Shown: positions 1 to 10,395, counted from the stretch's first letter. The stretch is 64,000 nt of DNA from Pseudomonas gingeri (GCF_013386115.1 NZ_JACAOR010000006.1:124001-188000); one strand, 5' to 3'. Numbers and translations: made by a program. Notes: generated by a model from the sequence alone, not told the origin.

Positions 1-129
1 GTTGGCCAGCAGCGCGGCGGCCAGGGTGTCACCTTCGAAGCCCTTGTAGGTCTCGCCGTTGAAGGTGAAGCTCAAGACTTTGTTGCGGTCGATGCGACCA
101 CCGTTGGACAGGCGATTGACCTGGCTCAT
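1..129 (-). CDS. soxA: Sarcosine oxidase alpha subunit, N-terminal fragment (cut by window edge)
   Basis: Only the first 43 codons are present; the gene runs off the left edge. The translation starts MSQVNRLSNGGRIDRN and continues with FTFNGETYKGFEGDTLAAAL, the 2Fe-2S-ferredoxin-like start typical of heterotetrameric sarcosine oxidase alpha subunits. The ATG at 127-129 overlaps the soxD stop by four bases (ATGA), so the two genes are translationally coupled. The complete alpha subunit binds FAD and NAD and carries the tetrahydrofolate site that accepts the methyl group of sarcosine. Family identity rests on this short stretch plus the soxB-soxD-soxA order, which is the standard operon order. 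Confidence 0.9.
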   Translation of the reverse strand, partial: MSQVNRLSNGGRIDRNKVLSFTFNGETYKGFEGDTLAAALLAN

Positions 130-455
130 ACCTTTTCTCCCACAGCCGCGCCGGGCACTTTCGAACTGTCTGCTTTGGCGGTGAATTGCGGTTTCTCGCC
201 GATCTTGTAGGTTTCCAGGATTTCGTAGGTCACGGTGTCACGGGTCACGTTGAAATACTGGCGGCAGCCGGCGACGTGGTCCCAGAGCTCGTGGTGCAGC
301 CCGCGCGGGTTGTCGCGGAAGAACATGTAGTCGCCCCACTGCTCGTCGGTGCAGGTGTTCGGGTCCAGGGGACGCGGGATATGCGCCTGGCCGGAAGCGT
401 GGAATTCCTCTTCGGAGCGCAGTTCGCCGCAATGAGGACAGAAGATATGCAACAT
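126..455 (-). CDS. soxD: Sarcosine oxidase delta subunit
   Basis: 109 aa, the usual size of the smallest subunit of heterotetrameric sarcosine oxidase, which oxidatively demethylates sarcosine to glycine. The N-terminal CPHCGE gives Cys6 and Cys9, and His60 with Cys64 in DHVAGC completes the set of zinc ligands known for this subunit. It sits 14 bp after soxB and overlaps soxA by ATGA, so it is part of the glyA-soxBDA(G) operon. The start ATG at 453-455 follows a good GGAGAAATC ribosome site. Confidence 0.95.
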   Translation of the reverse strand: MLHIFCPHCGELRSEEEFHASGQAHIPRPLDPNTCTDEQWGDYMFFRDNPRGLHHELWDHVAGCRQYFNVTRDTVTYEILETYKIGEKPQFTAKADSSKVPGAAVGEKV

Positions 456-469
456 AGGGATTTCTCCTG

Positions 470-1726
470 TTAGTGGGCGACCGCTGCAGCGCCGTGTTCG
501 TCGATCAACGCACCGTTGTGGAAACGGTCGATGGAGAAAGGTGCGGCCAACGGGTGCATTTCACCCTTGGCCAGGCTCGCGGCAAACACGTTGCCCGAGC
601 CCGGGGTGGCCTTGAAGCCGCCGGTGCCCCAACCGCAGTTGAAGAACATGTTCGGTACCGGCGTCTTGGAAATGATCGGGCAGGCGTCCGGCGTGGTGTC
701 GACGATGCCGCCCCACTGGCGGTTCATGCGCACGCGGGACAGCACCGGGAACATCTCGACGATGGCCTGGATGGTGTGCTCGATCACCGGGTACGAACCG
801 CGCTGGCCGTAGCCGTTGTAGCCGTCGATACCGGCACCGATCACCAGGTCGCCCTTGTCGGACTGGCTGATGTAGCCGTGCACGGCGTTGGACATGATCA
901 CGCTGTCGATGATCGGCTTGATCGGCTCGGACACCAGGGCCTGCAACGGGTGCGATTCGACCGGCAGGCGGAAGCCCGCCAGCCGGGCCATATGTCCGGA
1001 GTTACCGGCGGTGACCACACCGACGCGCTTGGCGCCGATAAAGCCCTTGTTGGTTTCCACACCGATGCACACGCCGTTTTCCTTGCGGAAACCGATCACT
1101 TCGGTCTGCTGGATCAGGTCCACGCCCAGGGCGTCGGCCGCACGGGCGAAGCCCCAGGCCACGGCATCGTGACGGGCCACGCCGCCGCGACGCTGGACGG
1201 TGGCGCCCATCACCGGGTAGCGGGTGTTCTTCGAGCAGTCCAGGTACGGAATCTCGTCCGCCACCTGTTTGGCGTTGAGCAGTTCGCCGTCGACGCCATT
1301 GAGGCGGTTGGCGCTGACCCGACGCTCGGAATCACGGATGTCCTGCAAGGTGTGGCAGAGGTTGTAGACGCCACGCTGGGAGAACATCACGTTGTAGTTG
1401 AGGTCCTGGGACAGGCCTTCCCACAGTTTCATCGCGTGTTCGTACAGGTGCGCCGACTCGTCCCACAGGTAGTTGGAACGCACGATGGTGGTGTTGCGGG
1501 CGGTGTTGCCGCCGCCCAGCCAGCCCTTCTCGACCACGGCGACGTTGGTGATGCCGTGCTCCTTGGCCAGGTAGTAGGCGGTCGCCAGGCCATGCCCGCC
1601 ACCGCCGACGATGACCACGTCATAGACCTTTTTCGGGGTCGGCGTGCGCCACATTTTCTGCCAGTTTTCGTGATGGCTGAGAGAGTGCTTGAAGAGGCCG
1701 AAGCCCGAATAGCGTTGCATAGTCAT
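470..1726 (-). CDS. soxB: Sarcosine oxidase beta subunit
   Basis: 418 aa. This is the catalytic flavoprotein subunit that oxidises sarcosine at non-covalent FAD and passes electrons to covalent FMN. The dinucleotide-binding glycines are in [18 protein letters not shown] (about residues 37-54). The motif RHDAVAWG (about 185-192) places a histidine where heterotetrameric sarcosine oxidases attach FMN covalently. The C-terminal [15 protein letters not shown] is the usual FAD-contacting segment. It lies 17 bp downstream of glyA on the same strand and is followed by soxD and soxA. The pathway step is the last demethylation of glycine betaine, yielding glycine, H2O2 and 5,10-methylene-THF. Confidence 0.96.
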   Translation of the reverse strand: MTMQRYSGFGLFKHSLSHHENWQKMWRTPTPKKVYDVVIVGGGGHGLATAYYLAKEHGITNVAVVEKGWLGGGNTARNTTIVRSNYLWDESAHLYEHAMKLWEGLSQDLNYNVMFSQRGVYNLCHTLQDIRDSERRVSANRLNGVDGELLNAKQVADEIPYLDCSKNTRYPVMGATVQRRGGVARHDAVAWGFARAADALGVDLIQQTEVIGFRKENGVCIGVETNKGFIGAKRVGVVTAGNSGHMARLAGFRLPVESHPLQALVSEPIKPIIDSVIMSNAVHGYISQSDKGDLVIGAGIDGYNGYGQRGSYPVIEHTIQAIVEMFPVLSRVRMNRQWGGIVDTTPDACPIISKTPVPNMFFNCGWGTGGFKATPGSGNVFAASLAKGEMHPLAAPFSIDRFHNGALIDEHGAAAVAH

Positions 1727-1743
1727 TTACTCCAAAACCGCTC

Positions 1744-2997
<1,254 letters not shown>

Positions 2998-3408
2998 CGC
3001 GTCTCTCCCAGCGGCGGTGGTACGCCATTCGTCTCGGTGAGGCCTTTGCCGTGCGGCAGTGCCCTTTGGAGGTGATGGTATGGCCGTCGCAGACAGGTCA
3101 AATGCCTACGCACGCCTTGCAAAGGTGCGTTTACGACATGGCCTGGCGCGCCGGGATAATCGATGCCCGAACGATCTGGCACGACGCGCTTTCGACGACA
3201 CAGCAATCCCCTGTAGGAGCCGGCTTGCTGGCGATAGCGGCCAATCGGACGATGCAAGGCTCACTGACCCCATCGCCAGCAAGCCGGCTCCTACAAGGAC
3301 AACGCCAGCCTTCCGATAACTGGAGGGTTTTCCTACGGAAACTGTGCCTGTGCGACACCGCCAATTCTGGTTACAGTGCGCACCATAAACGATCACAAGG
3401 ACCGGGCC
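2998..3408. promoter_or_regulatory. Divergent intergenic region between glyA and ltaE
   Basis: 411 bp without a gene. It must hold the promoter of the leftward glyA-sox operon and that of the rightward threonine aldolase gene. A REP inverted pair occupies 3211-3297. The short open frames inside it are translations of the REP element and have no ribosome sites. I could not pick out a convincing -35/-10 pair or a regulator site. Confidence 0.5.
3211..3297. repeat. REP inverted pair (REPIN-like)
   Basis: Two inverted arms, one beginning TGTAGGAGCCGGCTTGCTGG and the other ending with its reverse complement, enclose about 40 bp of spacer. The same core recurs about 15 times in the window, always between genes. 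Confidence 0.85.
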
Positions 3409-4455
3409 ATGACCGACAAGAGCCAACAATTCGCCAGTGACAACTATTCCGGTATCTGCCCCGAAGCCTGGGCCGCCATGGAACAGGCCAACCACGGCCA
3501 CCAGCGCGCCTACGGCGACGACGAGTGGACCCAACGCGCCGCCGATGGCTTCCGCAAACTCTTCGAAACCGACAGCGAAGTGTTCTTCGCCTTCAACGGC
3601 ACCGCGGCCAACTCCCTGGCCCTGTCCTCCTTGTGCCAGAGCTACCACAGCGTGATCTGCTCGGAGACCGCCCACGTCGAGACCGACGAATGCGGCGCGC
3701 CGGAGTTCTTCTCCAACGGCTCCAAACTGCTGACCGCCCGCACCGAAAACGGCAAGCTGACCCCGGACTCGATCCGCGAGATCGCCCTCAAGCGCCAGGA
3801 CATCCACTACCCCAAGCCGCGGGTCGTGACCCTGACCCAGGCCACGGAAGTCGGCAGCGTCTACACCCCGGATGAAATCCGCGCCATCAGCGCCACCTGC
3901 AAGGAACTGGGCCTGAACCTGCACATGGACGGCGCGCGCTTCTCCAACGCCTGCGCCTTCCTCGGCTGCTCGCCGGCCGACCTGACCTGGAAAGCCGGGG
4001 TCGACGTGCTGTGCTTCGGCGGGACGAAAAACGGCATGGCGGTGGGCGAAGCGATCCTGTTCTTCAACCACGACCTGGCGGTGGACTTCGACTACCGCTG
4101 CAAGCAGGCCGGGCAACTGGCCTCGAAAATGCGCTTTCTCTCCGCGCCCTGGGTCGGCCTGCTGGAAAACGACGCCTGGCTCAAGCACGCCCGGCACGCC
4201 AACCACTGCGCGCAGTTGCTCAGCAGCCTGGTCAGGGATATTCCCGGCGTGGAACTGATGTTCCCGGTGGAAGCCAACGGTGTGTTCCTGCAACTGTCGG
4301 AACCGGCCATTGCCGCGCTGACCGCACGGGGCTGGCGCTTCTACACCTTCATCGGCAAGGGCGGTGCGCGCTTCATGTGCTCGTGGGACACCGAAGAGGC
4401 GCGGGTGCGGGAGCTGGCGGCGGATATCCGCGCGGTCATGACCGGCGCCCTGTAG
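3409..4455 (+). CDS. ltaE: Low-specificity L-threonine aldolase
   Basis: 348 aa PLP enzyme of the aspartate aminotransferase fold that cleaves L-threonine/allo-threonine to glycine and acetaldehyde. Visible marks are SDNYSGICPEAW at the N-terminus, the glycine-rich FNGTAANSLAL segment and the PLP-lysine motif in CFGGTKNGM (about residues 203-211). The ATG at 3409 is preferred over an upstream in-frame GTG (3376) because AAGG sits 9 bp before it and family members start near TDKSQQFASDNY. An ltaA-type gene is also found between glyA and gbcB in P. aeruginosa, which supports a shared role in glycine supply and disposal. Confidence 0.92.
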   Translation: MTDKSQQFASDNYSGICPEAWAAMEQANHGHQRAYGDDEWTQRAADGFRKLFETDSEVFFAFNGTAANSLALSSLCQSYHSVICSETAHVETDECGAPEFFSNGSKLLTARTENGKLTPDSIREIALKRQDIHYPKPRVVTLTQATEVGSVYTPDEIRAISATCKELGLNLHMDGARFSNACAFLGCSPADLTWKAGVDVLCFGGTKNGMAVGEAILFFNHDLAVDFDYRCKQAGQLASKMRFLSAPWVGLLENDAWLKHARHANHCAQLLSSLVRDIPGVELMFPVEANGVFLQLSEPAIAALTARGWRFYTFIGKGGARFMCSWDTEEARVRELAADIRAVMTGAL

Positions 4456-4629
4456 GAACCGGTTTTTTCAGGCGGCTACCGCCGGTCGCGACTGTCATTT
4501 CTGACAGTATTGAGCGCCCTCCCGAGCGTGGGAAAATGCGGTCAGCCTGAAAAGGAGTGTGTGCAGTCTTTCAGGATATGGGCACGTCATTCAAGAAATG
4601 ACCGCCGCCATACCTATGGAGAGATCGAC

Positions 4630-4836
4630 ATGACAAAGCAGACCGAATACGTTCTCAAAGCAGACGGCAAGGCCAAAACCTACCCCGTGATCACCTTCGA
4701 AGAACTGTTGAAGCTGGCCCATATCGGCGAGCGCATCGAGAACAACGCCGGAACCAAGCTGGTCGTCAAGAGCAAGACCTACAGGCTAACGGAGAACGGC
4801 TTTTACGAAATCAGTCTCACGGTTAACGAGGAATAA
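4630..4836 (+). CDS. Small unknown protein, 68 aa
   Basis: The open frame starts ATG at 4630 after GGAGAGATCGAC, a credible ribosome site, and encodes 68 residues with no signal peptide or membrane segment. It is rich in Lys, Glu and Thr, and its second half (KLVVKSKTYRLTENGFYEISLTVNE) looks like a small beta-sheet domain. A longer frame back to 4510 lacks a ribosome site. It stands alone: ltaE ends 170 bp upstream and a palindrome follows 9 bp after its stop. I do not recognise a family. Confidence 0.6.
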   Translation: MTKQTEYVLKADGKAKTYPVITFEELLKLAHIGERIENNAGTKLVVKSKTYRLTENGFYEISLTVNEE

Positions 4837-4844
4837 TCCTGCGC

Positions 4845-4868
4845 TGCCTGAACCACGCCGTTCAGGCA
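4845..4868. terminator. Perfect 9-bp stem hairpin between convergent genes
   Basis: TGCCTGAAC and GTTCAGGCA form a 9-bp perfect stem around a 6-nt loop, lying between the end of the 68-aa gene and the end of zapA, which converge here. There is no T-run on either side, so a bidirectional terminator or an RNA-stabilising hairpin is plausible but not proven. Confidence 0.45.
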
Positions 4869-4968
4869 GGCGTCGACTTGCCAACGATAGCGTCCGAGCC
4901 CAAGGGCCTTATCGTCGACAAGCCGACGCCGACCAGGGTTCGATCCATCCCGTGAATGGGATATCACC

Positions 4969-5271
4969 TCAGTTCTGCCCGATCGTCTTGGAAATCACTT
5001 CGACCGTGGCGCTGACTTGCTCTTGATAACGGTCGAGTTCCTCGCGGTGCTGGCGTTGCGCCTCGATCTGCCGGGAACACAGGTTCAGGGCGGCCAGGAC
5101 CAGCAACTGCTCGCCGATCAGCGTGGGAAACTTCTTCTTGGTATCGACCAGGGCCGTCTTTAGCATCAGGGTTGCGTCCTGCAACGTCTGCTCCTGGCCG
5201 GCAGGTGCCTTGATCGAATATTCCTCACCGAGGATCGAGATGACGGTCACCCCGTCGGTGCTGGTTCTCAT
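4969..5271 (-). CDS. zapA: ZapA-like cell division protein
   Basis: 100 aa with the ZapA layout. A small N-terminal globular head (VTVISILGEEYSIKAPAG, about residues 8-25) is followed by LMLKTALVDTKKKFPTLIGEQLLVLAALNL and a C-terminal coiled coil rich in Gln and Glu. ZapA proteins crosslink FtsZ filaments at mid-cell. It overlaps the upstream coiled-coil gene by ATGA. The sequence is divergent from the classical pseudomonad ZapA that lies next to 6S RNA, and no 6S RNA is seen here, so this is probably a second paralogue. Confidence 0.8.
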   Translation of the reverse strand: MRTSTDGVTVISILGEEYSIKAPAGQEQTLQDATLMLKTALVDTKKKFPTLIGEQLLVLAALNLCSRQIEAQRQHREELDRYQEQVSATVEVISKTIGQN

Positions 5272-5498
5272 GCGCCGACAGGACCTGCGCTGACGCGCTC
5301 CACCAGCGCCTGGATACGGGCGGCGGTGGCGCCGTGCTTTTCTTCCTGTTCCATCAGGCTCAGTTGCAGGCTTTCGTTTTCATCCCGGGCCTGGGCCAGT
5401 TCGCTGCTCAGCGCCGTGTTGGCAGCCAACAGCTCCTGCTTCTGCTGAACCAGCTCGCTGACCAGTTGTTCCAGTTGATTGAGGGAAGTCTCCAACAT
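5268..5498 (-). CDS. Small coiled-coil protein coupled to ZapA (ZapB-like)
   Basis: 76 aa, almost entirely heptad-like: LNQLEQLVSELVQQKQELL, then further Leu/Gln/Glu repeats, then a short tail ending SAGPVGA. An open frame extends upstream to 5642, but the ATG at 5496-5498 is preferred because it has an AG-rich leader and the upstream extension reads like promoter DNA. Its stop overlaps the zapA start (ATGA), so the pair is co-translated. ZapB of enterics is a coiled coil of about 80 aa that binds ZapA. I infer the same type of partnership here from size, structure and coupling, not from a sequence match I can verify. Confidence 0.75.
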   Translation of the reverse strand: MLETSLNQLEQLVSELVQQKQELLAANTALSSELAQARDENESLQLSLMEQEEKHGATAARIQALVERVSAGPVGA

Positions 5499-5779
5499 TT
5501 TCTTGATCTCTCGGGCAGTTTCAAAGGGCGCGTACGATAAAGAAAAGCCCCTGGGTTTGCCAGGGAAAAACGCTCTCAAAGCCTTGATTTTCCTGGCGGG
5601 ATGCTTTTCTTCGCCCCCTAGGGACTGCGATTGGCGGAACATGTTCCCGGTCCCCTGTCGGAAAGCCGTCCCTGCGACAAAAGCGCGCAGGGGGCTTTAG
5701 ACTTTAGTCGTATGACCGATAGGTCAGACAGACCTCGTCTCCAAAGCCGCACGGAACGCGCTTTCTCTCAGGAAAAACC
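5499..5779. promoter_or_regulatory. Divergent promoter region, zapB-like/zapA and chemoreceptor
   Basis: 281 bp with no gene. It must drive the leftward coiled-coil/zapA pair and the rightward chemoreceptor gene. At 5715-5722 the sequence ACCGATAG resembles the -10 box of sigma-28 (FliA) promoters (GCCGATAA), 57 bp before the chemoreceptor ATG. The expected TAAA box 15 bp upstream is not clear, so this is a weak candidate. Confidence 0.35.
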
Positions 5780-7405
5780 ATGTCCCTACGCACTATGAAC
5801 ATCGCCCCGCGGGCGTTCCTCGGCTTTGCCATGATCGGCGCTTTGATGCTGATCCTGGGTGTGTTCTCGCTGAACCAGATGAGCAAGATTCGTGCGGCGG
5901 CCCAGGAGATCACTGCCAACAGCGTGCCCAGCATCAAGGCCCTGGACGAATTCACCCAGCTGACCCTGCGCCTGCGCGTCCTGTCCTACCGGCTGCTGAC
6001 CAATCGCGAGCCGGACACCCAGGCCAAGACCCTGGATCTGCTCGTCCAGCGCAACCAGCAGATCGACAAGGCCCGGGTGGTCTACGAAAAGCTGATCGCC
6101 GCCCCTGAGGAACGCTCGATCTATGAGCAATACGTGCAGTTGCTCGGCCAGTACCGGCAGATCGAAGACCGCATGAAAACCCTGTCGCGCAACAATCAGG
6201 TGACCGAGCTGGCAAACCTGCTCAACAGCGAGCTGCTGGCCAACTCCGAGCAGGTCAACACCGTGCTCAACCGCCTGCTGGACATCAACACGCAGCAGAC
6301 CAACGCCACCAACCAGCAAGCCAGCGACCAGTACGACTCGGCCTTCAACCTGGTGGTGGCCCTGCTGGTGCTCGCCACCGGCCTGACGCTGCTGTTCGCC
6401 TGGCTGCTGACCCGCAGCATCACCCAGCCGATCGCCCAGGCCCTGAGCGCCGCCGAACAGATCGCCGAAGGCGACCTGACCCGCCCGATCCAGGTCGATG
6501 GCACCGACGAAGCCGGTCGCCTGTTGCAGGCCATGGTCAAGATGCAGCAGAAGCTGCGCGATACCCTGCAGCGCATTTCCGGTTCCGCCACCCAGCTGGC
6601 CTCGGCCGCCGAAGAACTGAACAGCGTCACCGACGAAAGCGCCCGTGGCCTGCTGCAGCAGAACAATGAGATCGAACAGGCCGCCACCGCGGTCAATGAA
6701 ATGACCAGCGCCGTGGAAGAAGTCGCGCGCAATGCGGTGAGCACCTCCGAAGCCTCGAAGAGCGCCACCACCTCGGCCGGCGACGGACGCGACCTGGTGC
6801 AGGAAACCGTCAGCGCCATCGAACGCATGAGCGGCGATGTACAGAGCACCGCGACGCTGATCGGCAACCTGGCGGAAGAATCCCGCGATATCGGCAAGGT
6901 CCTGGACGTGATCCGCGGCCTGGCCGACCAGACCAACCTGCTGGCGCTGAACGCGGCGATCGAAGCGGCACGGGCCGGGGAAGCCGGTCGCGGCTTCGCG
7001 GTGGTGGCCGATGAAGTGCGGGCACTGGCGCACCGCACCCAGCAGTCCACCAGCGAAATCGAACGGATGATCGGCAGTATCCAGGGCGGCACCGAGCAAG
7101 CGGTGGACTCGATGCGCAACAGCACCGAGCGGGCCGAATCGACCCTGAGCATCGCCAAGGGTGCCGGCCTGGCACTGGACACCATCAACACGGCGATCGT
7201 CGAGATCAACGAACGCAACCTGGTGATCGCCAGCGCGGCGGAAGAACAGGCTCAAGTGGCCCGTGAAGTGGATCGCAACCTGGTGAACATCCGCGACTTG
7301 TCGGTGCAGTCGGCGACCGGCGCCAACCAGACCAGCGCCGCGAGCAACGAACTGGCCCGCCTGGCGGTGGACCTCAACAGCATGGTGGCGCGCTTCAGCC
7401 TGTAG
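5780..7405 (+). CDS. Methyl-accepting chemotaxis protein
   Basis: 541 aa. Layout: short cytoplasmic tail, membrane segment at about 11-31, periplasmic four-helix-bundle ligand domain (about 35-188, mostly helical, many Gln/Leu), second membrane segment at about 190-210, HAMP linker (about 211-265) and a long signalling coiled coil. The invariant hairpin tip that binds CheA/CheW reads [19 protein letters not shown] followed by [13 protein letters not shown]. The ligand cannot be read from sequence. Its position next to gbcB suggests, only weakly, a quaternary-amine or amino-acid signal. ATG at 5780 follows CAGGAAAAACC. Confidence 0.93.
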   Translation: MSLRTMNIAPRAFLGFAMIGALMLILGVFSLNQMSKIRAAAQEITANSVPSIKALDEFTQLTLRLRVLSYRLLTNREPDTQAKTLDLLVQRNQQIDKARVVYEKLIAAPEERSIYEQYVQLLGQYRQIEDRMKTLSRNNQVTELANLLNSELLANSEQVNTVLNRLLDINTQQTNATNQQASDQYDSAFNLVVALLVLATGLTLLFAWLLTRSITQPIAQALSAAEQIAEGDLTRPIQVDGTDEAGRLLQAMVKMQQKLRDTLQRISGSATQLASAAEELNSVTDESARGLLQQNNEIEQAATAVNEMTSAVEEVARNAVSTSEASKSATTSAGDGRDLVQETVSAIERMSGDVQSTATLIGNLAEESRDIGKVLDVIRGLADQTNLLALNAAIEAARAGEAGRGFAVVADEVRALAHRTQQSTSEIERMIGSIQGGTEQAVDSMRNSTERAESTLSIAKGAGLALDTINTAIVEINERNLVIASAAEEQAQVAREVDRNLVNIRDLSVQSATGANQTSAASNELARLAVDLNSMVARFSL

Positions 7406-7430
7406 AAACCCCCGAGAGAGCGGCGCTGCC

Positions 7431-7503
7431 TTCGCGGGCAAGCCCGCTCCCACAAGACCTGCGTCAAGCCCGGAGCCCTGTGGGAGCGGGCTTGCCCGCG
7501 AAA
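7431..7503. repeat. REP inverted pair
   Basis: TTCGCGGGCAAGCCCGCTCC and its exact reverse complement about 25 bp later form an inverted pair between the convergent chemoreceptor and gbcB genes. This is the 'GCGGGCTTGCCCGC' REP subtype, distinct from the 'GCCGGCTTGC' subtype seen elsewhere in the window. Confidence 0.85.
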
Positions 7504-7522
7504 GAAGCGCCGCGGTGTGCGA

Positions 7523-8623
7523 TCAGTACTCGATCCGCACATCACCCTTCGGCACGCTGCAGCACGACAGGATATAACCCTCGGCCACATCGTCGTCGGT
7601 GATCCCGCCGTTGTGGTCCATCTCCACTTCCCCGCCCAGCTTGAGCACCTTGCAGGTCCCGCAGATACCCATGCCGCAGGCCTTGGGGATCATCAGGCCA
7701 AGCTTGGCCGCCGCCGCGTGCACGGTTTCGCCCGGTGCCACGCGAATGCTCTTGCCGGTGGCGGTGAACTCCACCTGGTGCAGGTCCGCGGCATCCACTT
7801 CCGGCGCCTCGGCGGCCTGTTCGGCCTGCTCCACCGCATCGGCACGGGCTTCCGGCGGCGTCGCGCCGAAGGACTCCTCGTGGTAGCGGCTCATGTCGAA
7901 CCCGGCCGCTTCCAGCAGGCGCTTGACCGCGTTCATGTACGGCGTCGGGCCGCAACAGAACACTTCGCGCTCGAGGAAGTCCGGGGCCATCAACTCCAGC
8001 ATCTTGTGGTTCAGGTAGCCACGATAACCGGCCCAGGGCTCGCCCAGGCCGTGTTTTTCGCAGATCAGGTGCAGGCTGAAGTTGTCGATCCGCGACGCCA
8101 TGTGCTCCAGCTCGCGGTGATAGATGATGTCCTTGGGCGAACGGGCGCTGTGGATAAACACCATGTCGACATTGCCGTTGGTGTCGTAGAACCAGCGGGC
8201 CATGGACATCACCGGGGTGATGCCGACGCCGCCGCTCAGGTACAGCACCTTGGGGCTGGGGAAATCGATGGCGTTGAACAGCCCGACCGGCCCGTGCACC
8301 GCCAGCTCCTGGCCTTCGTGCAGGGTGTCGTGCAACCAGTTGGAAACCTTGCCGCCCGGCACGCGCTTGATGGTCACGGAAAAGCTGTAGGGCACCGATG
8401 GCGAGCTGGAAATGGTGTAGGAGCGCATGATCGGCTGCCCTTCGATTTCCAGCTCCAGGGTGACGAACTGCCCCGGCTTGAAGAAGAACATGATCGGCTG
8501 GTCGGCCATGAAGCAGAAGGTACGCACATCCCAGGTTTCCTGGATGACCTTCACGCAGCGCACGATATGCCGACCATTGGCCCAGGTCTGGGTGGTTACC
8601 GGATTGAGGAAGCTGTTCGACAT
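7523..8623 (-). CDS. gbcB: Glycine betaine demethylase, reductase subunit
   Basis: 366 aa. This is the electron-transfer partner of the Rieske oxygenase GbcA in the demethylation of glycine betaine to dimethylglycine. The N-terminal half is a flavin-binding reductase domain (RSYTISSSP contacts the flavin), then an NAD-binding domain (LSGGVGITPVMSM), then a C-terminal plant-type 2Fe-2S domain with CGMGICGTC and a distal Cys in GYILSCC. ATG at 8621-8623 is chosen over an in-frame GTG four codons upstream because GGAGAACA lies just before it and 366 aa is the size I recall for the P. aeruginosa protein. It is divergent from gbcA across a shared promoter region. Confidence 0.95.
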   Translation of the reverse strand: MSNSFLNPVTTQTWANGRHIVRCVKVIQETWDVRTFCFMADQPIMFFFKPGQFVTLELEIEGQPIMRSYTISSSPSVPYSFSVTIKRVPGGKVSNWLHDTLHEGQELAVHGPVGLFNAIDFPSPKVLYLSGGVGITPVMSMARWFYDTNGNVDMVFIHSARSPKDIIYHRELEHMASRIDNFSLHLICEKHGLGEPWAGYRGYLNHKMLELMAPDFLEREVFCCGPTPYMNAVKRLLEAAGFDMSRYHEESFGATPPEARADAVEQAEQAAEAPEVDAADLHQVEFTATGKSIRVAPGETVHAAAAKLGLMIPKACGMGICGTCKVLKLGGEVEMDHNGGITDDDVAEGYILSCCSVPKGDVRIEY

Positions 8624-8907
8624 ATTGTTCTCCACCGCCGACTGTCGGCTCTATGTTGGCGATTCTGCGCAAGCGCCGGGGCGACCATTTACCTATCCGC
8701 GACATTGGCATGCTTATCGCGACCAGCCCCCAACGACCGGGGGTTGGGCGTCGGGAACGGATTCGGCCATGTCGCCCATGGATAAGGTTCGTGTCGCTGC
8801 CGCCCCCACACTCGCTCCATACCAAGACACCTGACGTACACCTTGCGTAGCACCCCTGATCAGCCACTATTCGCCGGCCACACCGCATGGCCATGAGGAC
8901 TAAATCG
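8624..8907. promoter_or_regulatory. gbcB-gbcA divergent control region
   Basis: 284 bp between divergently transcribed gbcB and gbcA. In pseudomonads the regulator GbdR binds here in response to betaine or dimethylglycine. A candidate direct repeat is TGTCGCCC (8771-8778) and TGTCGCTG (8793-8800), 22 bp apart, and GCGAC occurs three more times around 8692-8725. I cannot decide which of these is the true operator. Confidence 0.45.
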
Positions 8908-10203
8908 ATGGACGTCACCGCAACCCTGAGCCTGGGCGATCCGCTGGAACCCGCACGCAAGGCCACCGCGAAAATGCTGCAAGAGCGCGAGCGGACCTTT
9001 TCCCTGCCACAACCGTTCTACTCCGATGAGCGGCTGTTCGAAATCGATATGCAGGAAATCTTCCAGAAGGAATGGTTGATCGCCGGCATGACCTGCGAGA
9101 TCCCGGCCAAGGGCAACTACATGACCCTGCAGATCGGCAAGAACCCGATCATCGTGATCCGCGGTGCCGACGGTGTGGTCCACGCCTTCCACAACGTCTG
9201 CCGCCACCGTGGTTCGCGCCTGTGCACCAGCGACAAGGGCAAGGTCGCCAAGCTGGTCTGCCACTACCACCAGTGGACCTACGAACTGGACGGTCGCCTG
9301 CTGTTCGCCGGCACCGAGATGGGCGCCGACTTCGACATGAAGCAATACGGCCTCAAGCCGGTGCATGTGAAGACCTCGGGCGGCTACGTCTTTATCAGCC
9401 TGGCGGAAAACCCGCCGCCGATCGATGAGTTCCTGGCGACCCTGAACCACTACATGGAACCCTACGACATGGAGAACACCAAGGTGGCGGTGCAAACCAC
9501 CTTGATGGAGAAGGCCAACTGGAAGCTGGTGCTGGAGAACAACCGCGAGTGCTACCACTGCGGCGGCTCCCACCCGGAACTGCTCAAGACCCTGCTGGAG
9601 TGGGACGACGTCACCGACCCGCGCGCCGACCAGGCATTCAAGGACCATGTGGCCGCCTCCGCCGCCGCCTGGGAAGCCGAGAAGATCCCTTACGCCCACG
9701 CCAGCTTCGGCCTGCGTAACCGTATCGTGCGCATGCCGCTGCTCAAGGGCACCGTGTCGATGACCATGGACGGCAAGCAGGGCTGCAAGAAACTGATGGG
9801 CCGGATCAAGAACCCGGATCTGGGTTCGATGCGCATCCTGCACCTGCCGCACTCGTGGAACCACTGCATGGGCGACCACATCATCGTGTTCACCGTGTGG
9901 CCGATCAGCGCCCAGGAAACCATGGTCACTACCAAGTGGCTGGTGCACAAGGACGCGGTCGAAGGCGTCGACTATGACGTGGCGCGCATGCGTGAAGTCT
10001 GGGATGCGACCAACGACCAGGACCGTCGCCTGGCCGAGGAAAACCAGCGCGGCATCAACTCCACGGCCTATCAGCCGGGCCCGTACTCGAAGACCTACGA
10101 GTTTGGCGTGGTCAACTTCGTCGACTGGTACAGCGAGCGCCTGCTGAGCAACCTCGGGGCCGAGCCTGCACCGTACCTCAAGGGCGTACCCGTTCACGGC
10201 TAA
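8908..10203 (+). CDS. gbcA: Glycine betaine demethylase, Rieske oxygenase subunit
   Basis: 431 aa ring-hydroxylating-type oxygenase that removes one N-methyl of glycine betaine as formaldehyde. The Rieske 2Fe-2S ligands are visible in CRHRGSRLC and CHYHQW (about residues 95-118). The mononuclear iron motif lies in ENNRECYHCGGSHPEL (about 211-226). In-frame ATGs at 8887 and 8893 are possible, but the one at 8908 (MDVTATLSLG) has GAGGAC upstream and matches the usual start of the family. It is transcribed away from gbcB. Confidence 0.95.
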   Translation: MDVTATLSLGDPLEPARKATAKMLQERERTFSLPQPFYSDERLFEIDMQEIFQKEWLIAGMTCEIPAKGNYMTLQIGKNPIIVIRGADGVVHAFHNVCRHRGSRLCTSDKGKVAKLVCHYHQWTYELDGRLLFAGTEMGADFDMKQYGLKPVHVKTSGGYVFISLAENPPPIDEFLATLNHYMEPYDMENTKVAVQTTLMEKANWKLVLENNRECYHCGGSHPELLKTLLEWDDVTDPRADQAFKDHVAASAAAWEAEKIPYAHASFGLRNRIVRMPLLKGTVSMTMDGKQGCKKLMGRIKNPDLGSMRILHLPHSWNHCMGDHIIVFTVWPISAQETMVTTKWLVHKDAVEGVDYDVARMREVWDATNDQDRRLAEENQRGINSTAYQPGPYSKTYEFGVVNFVDWYSERLLSNLGAEPAPYLKGVPVHG

Positions 10204-10207
10204 AAGC

Positions 10208-10347
10208 TTCGCGGGCAAGCCCGCTCCCACACGGCCCCGGGCTAGACGACAGTCCGTGGTGCGCCACCCTCCTGTGGGAGCGGGCTTGCCCGCGAAAGCG
10301 GCGGTGCGGCTGGCATCGCCATCGCTGGCAAGCCAGCTCCTACAAGG
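10208..10347. repeat. Cluster of three REP elements
   Basis: A REP at 10208-10231, its inverted copy at 10273-10297 and a third, slightly different element at 10321-10344 (ATCGCTGGCAAGCCAGCTCC) fill the gap between gbcA and the convergent metallophosphoesterase gene. Small open frames here are REP translations. Confidence 0.85.
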
Positions 10348-10395
10348 TCCCAGGACAAGGTCGCGCTTCACGCCCACAGCGCGGTCAACAGCGAA

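Noticed and set aside
4837..4968. 6S RNA downstream of zapA
   Set aside because: In gamma-proteobacteria ssrS often follows zapA, but this 132-bp gap is too short and does not show the 6S fold or conserved ends.
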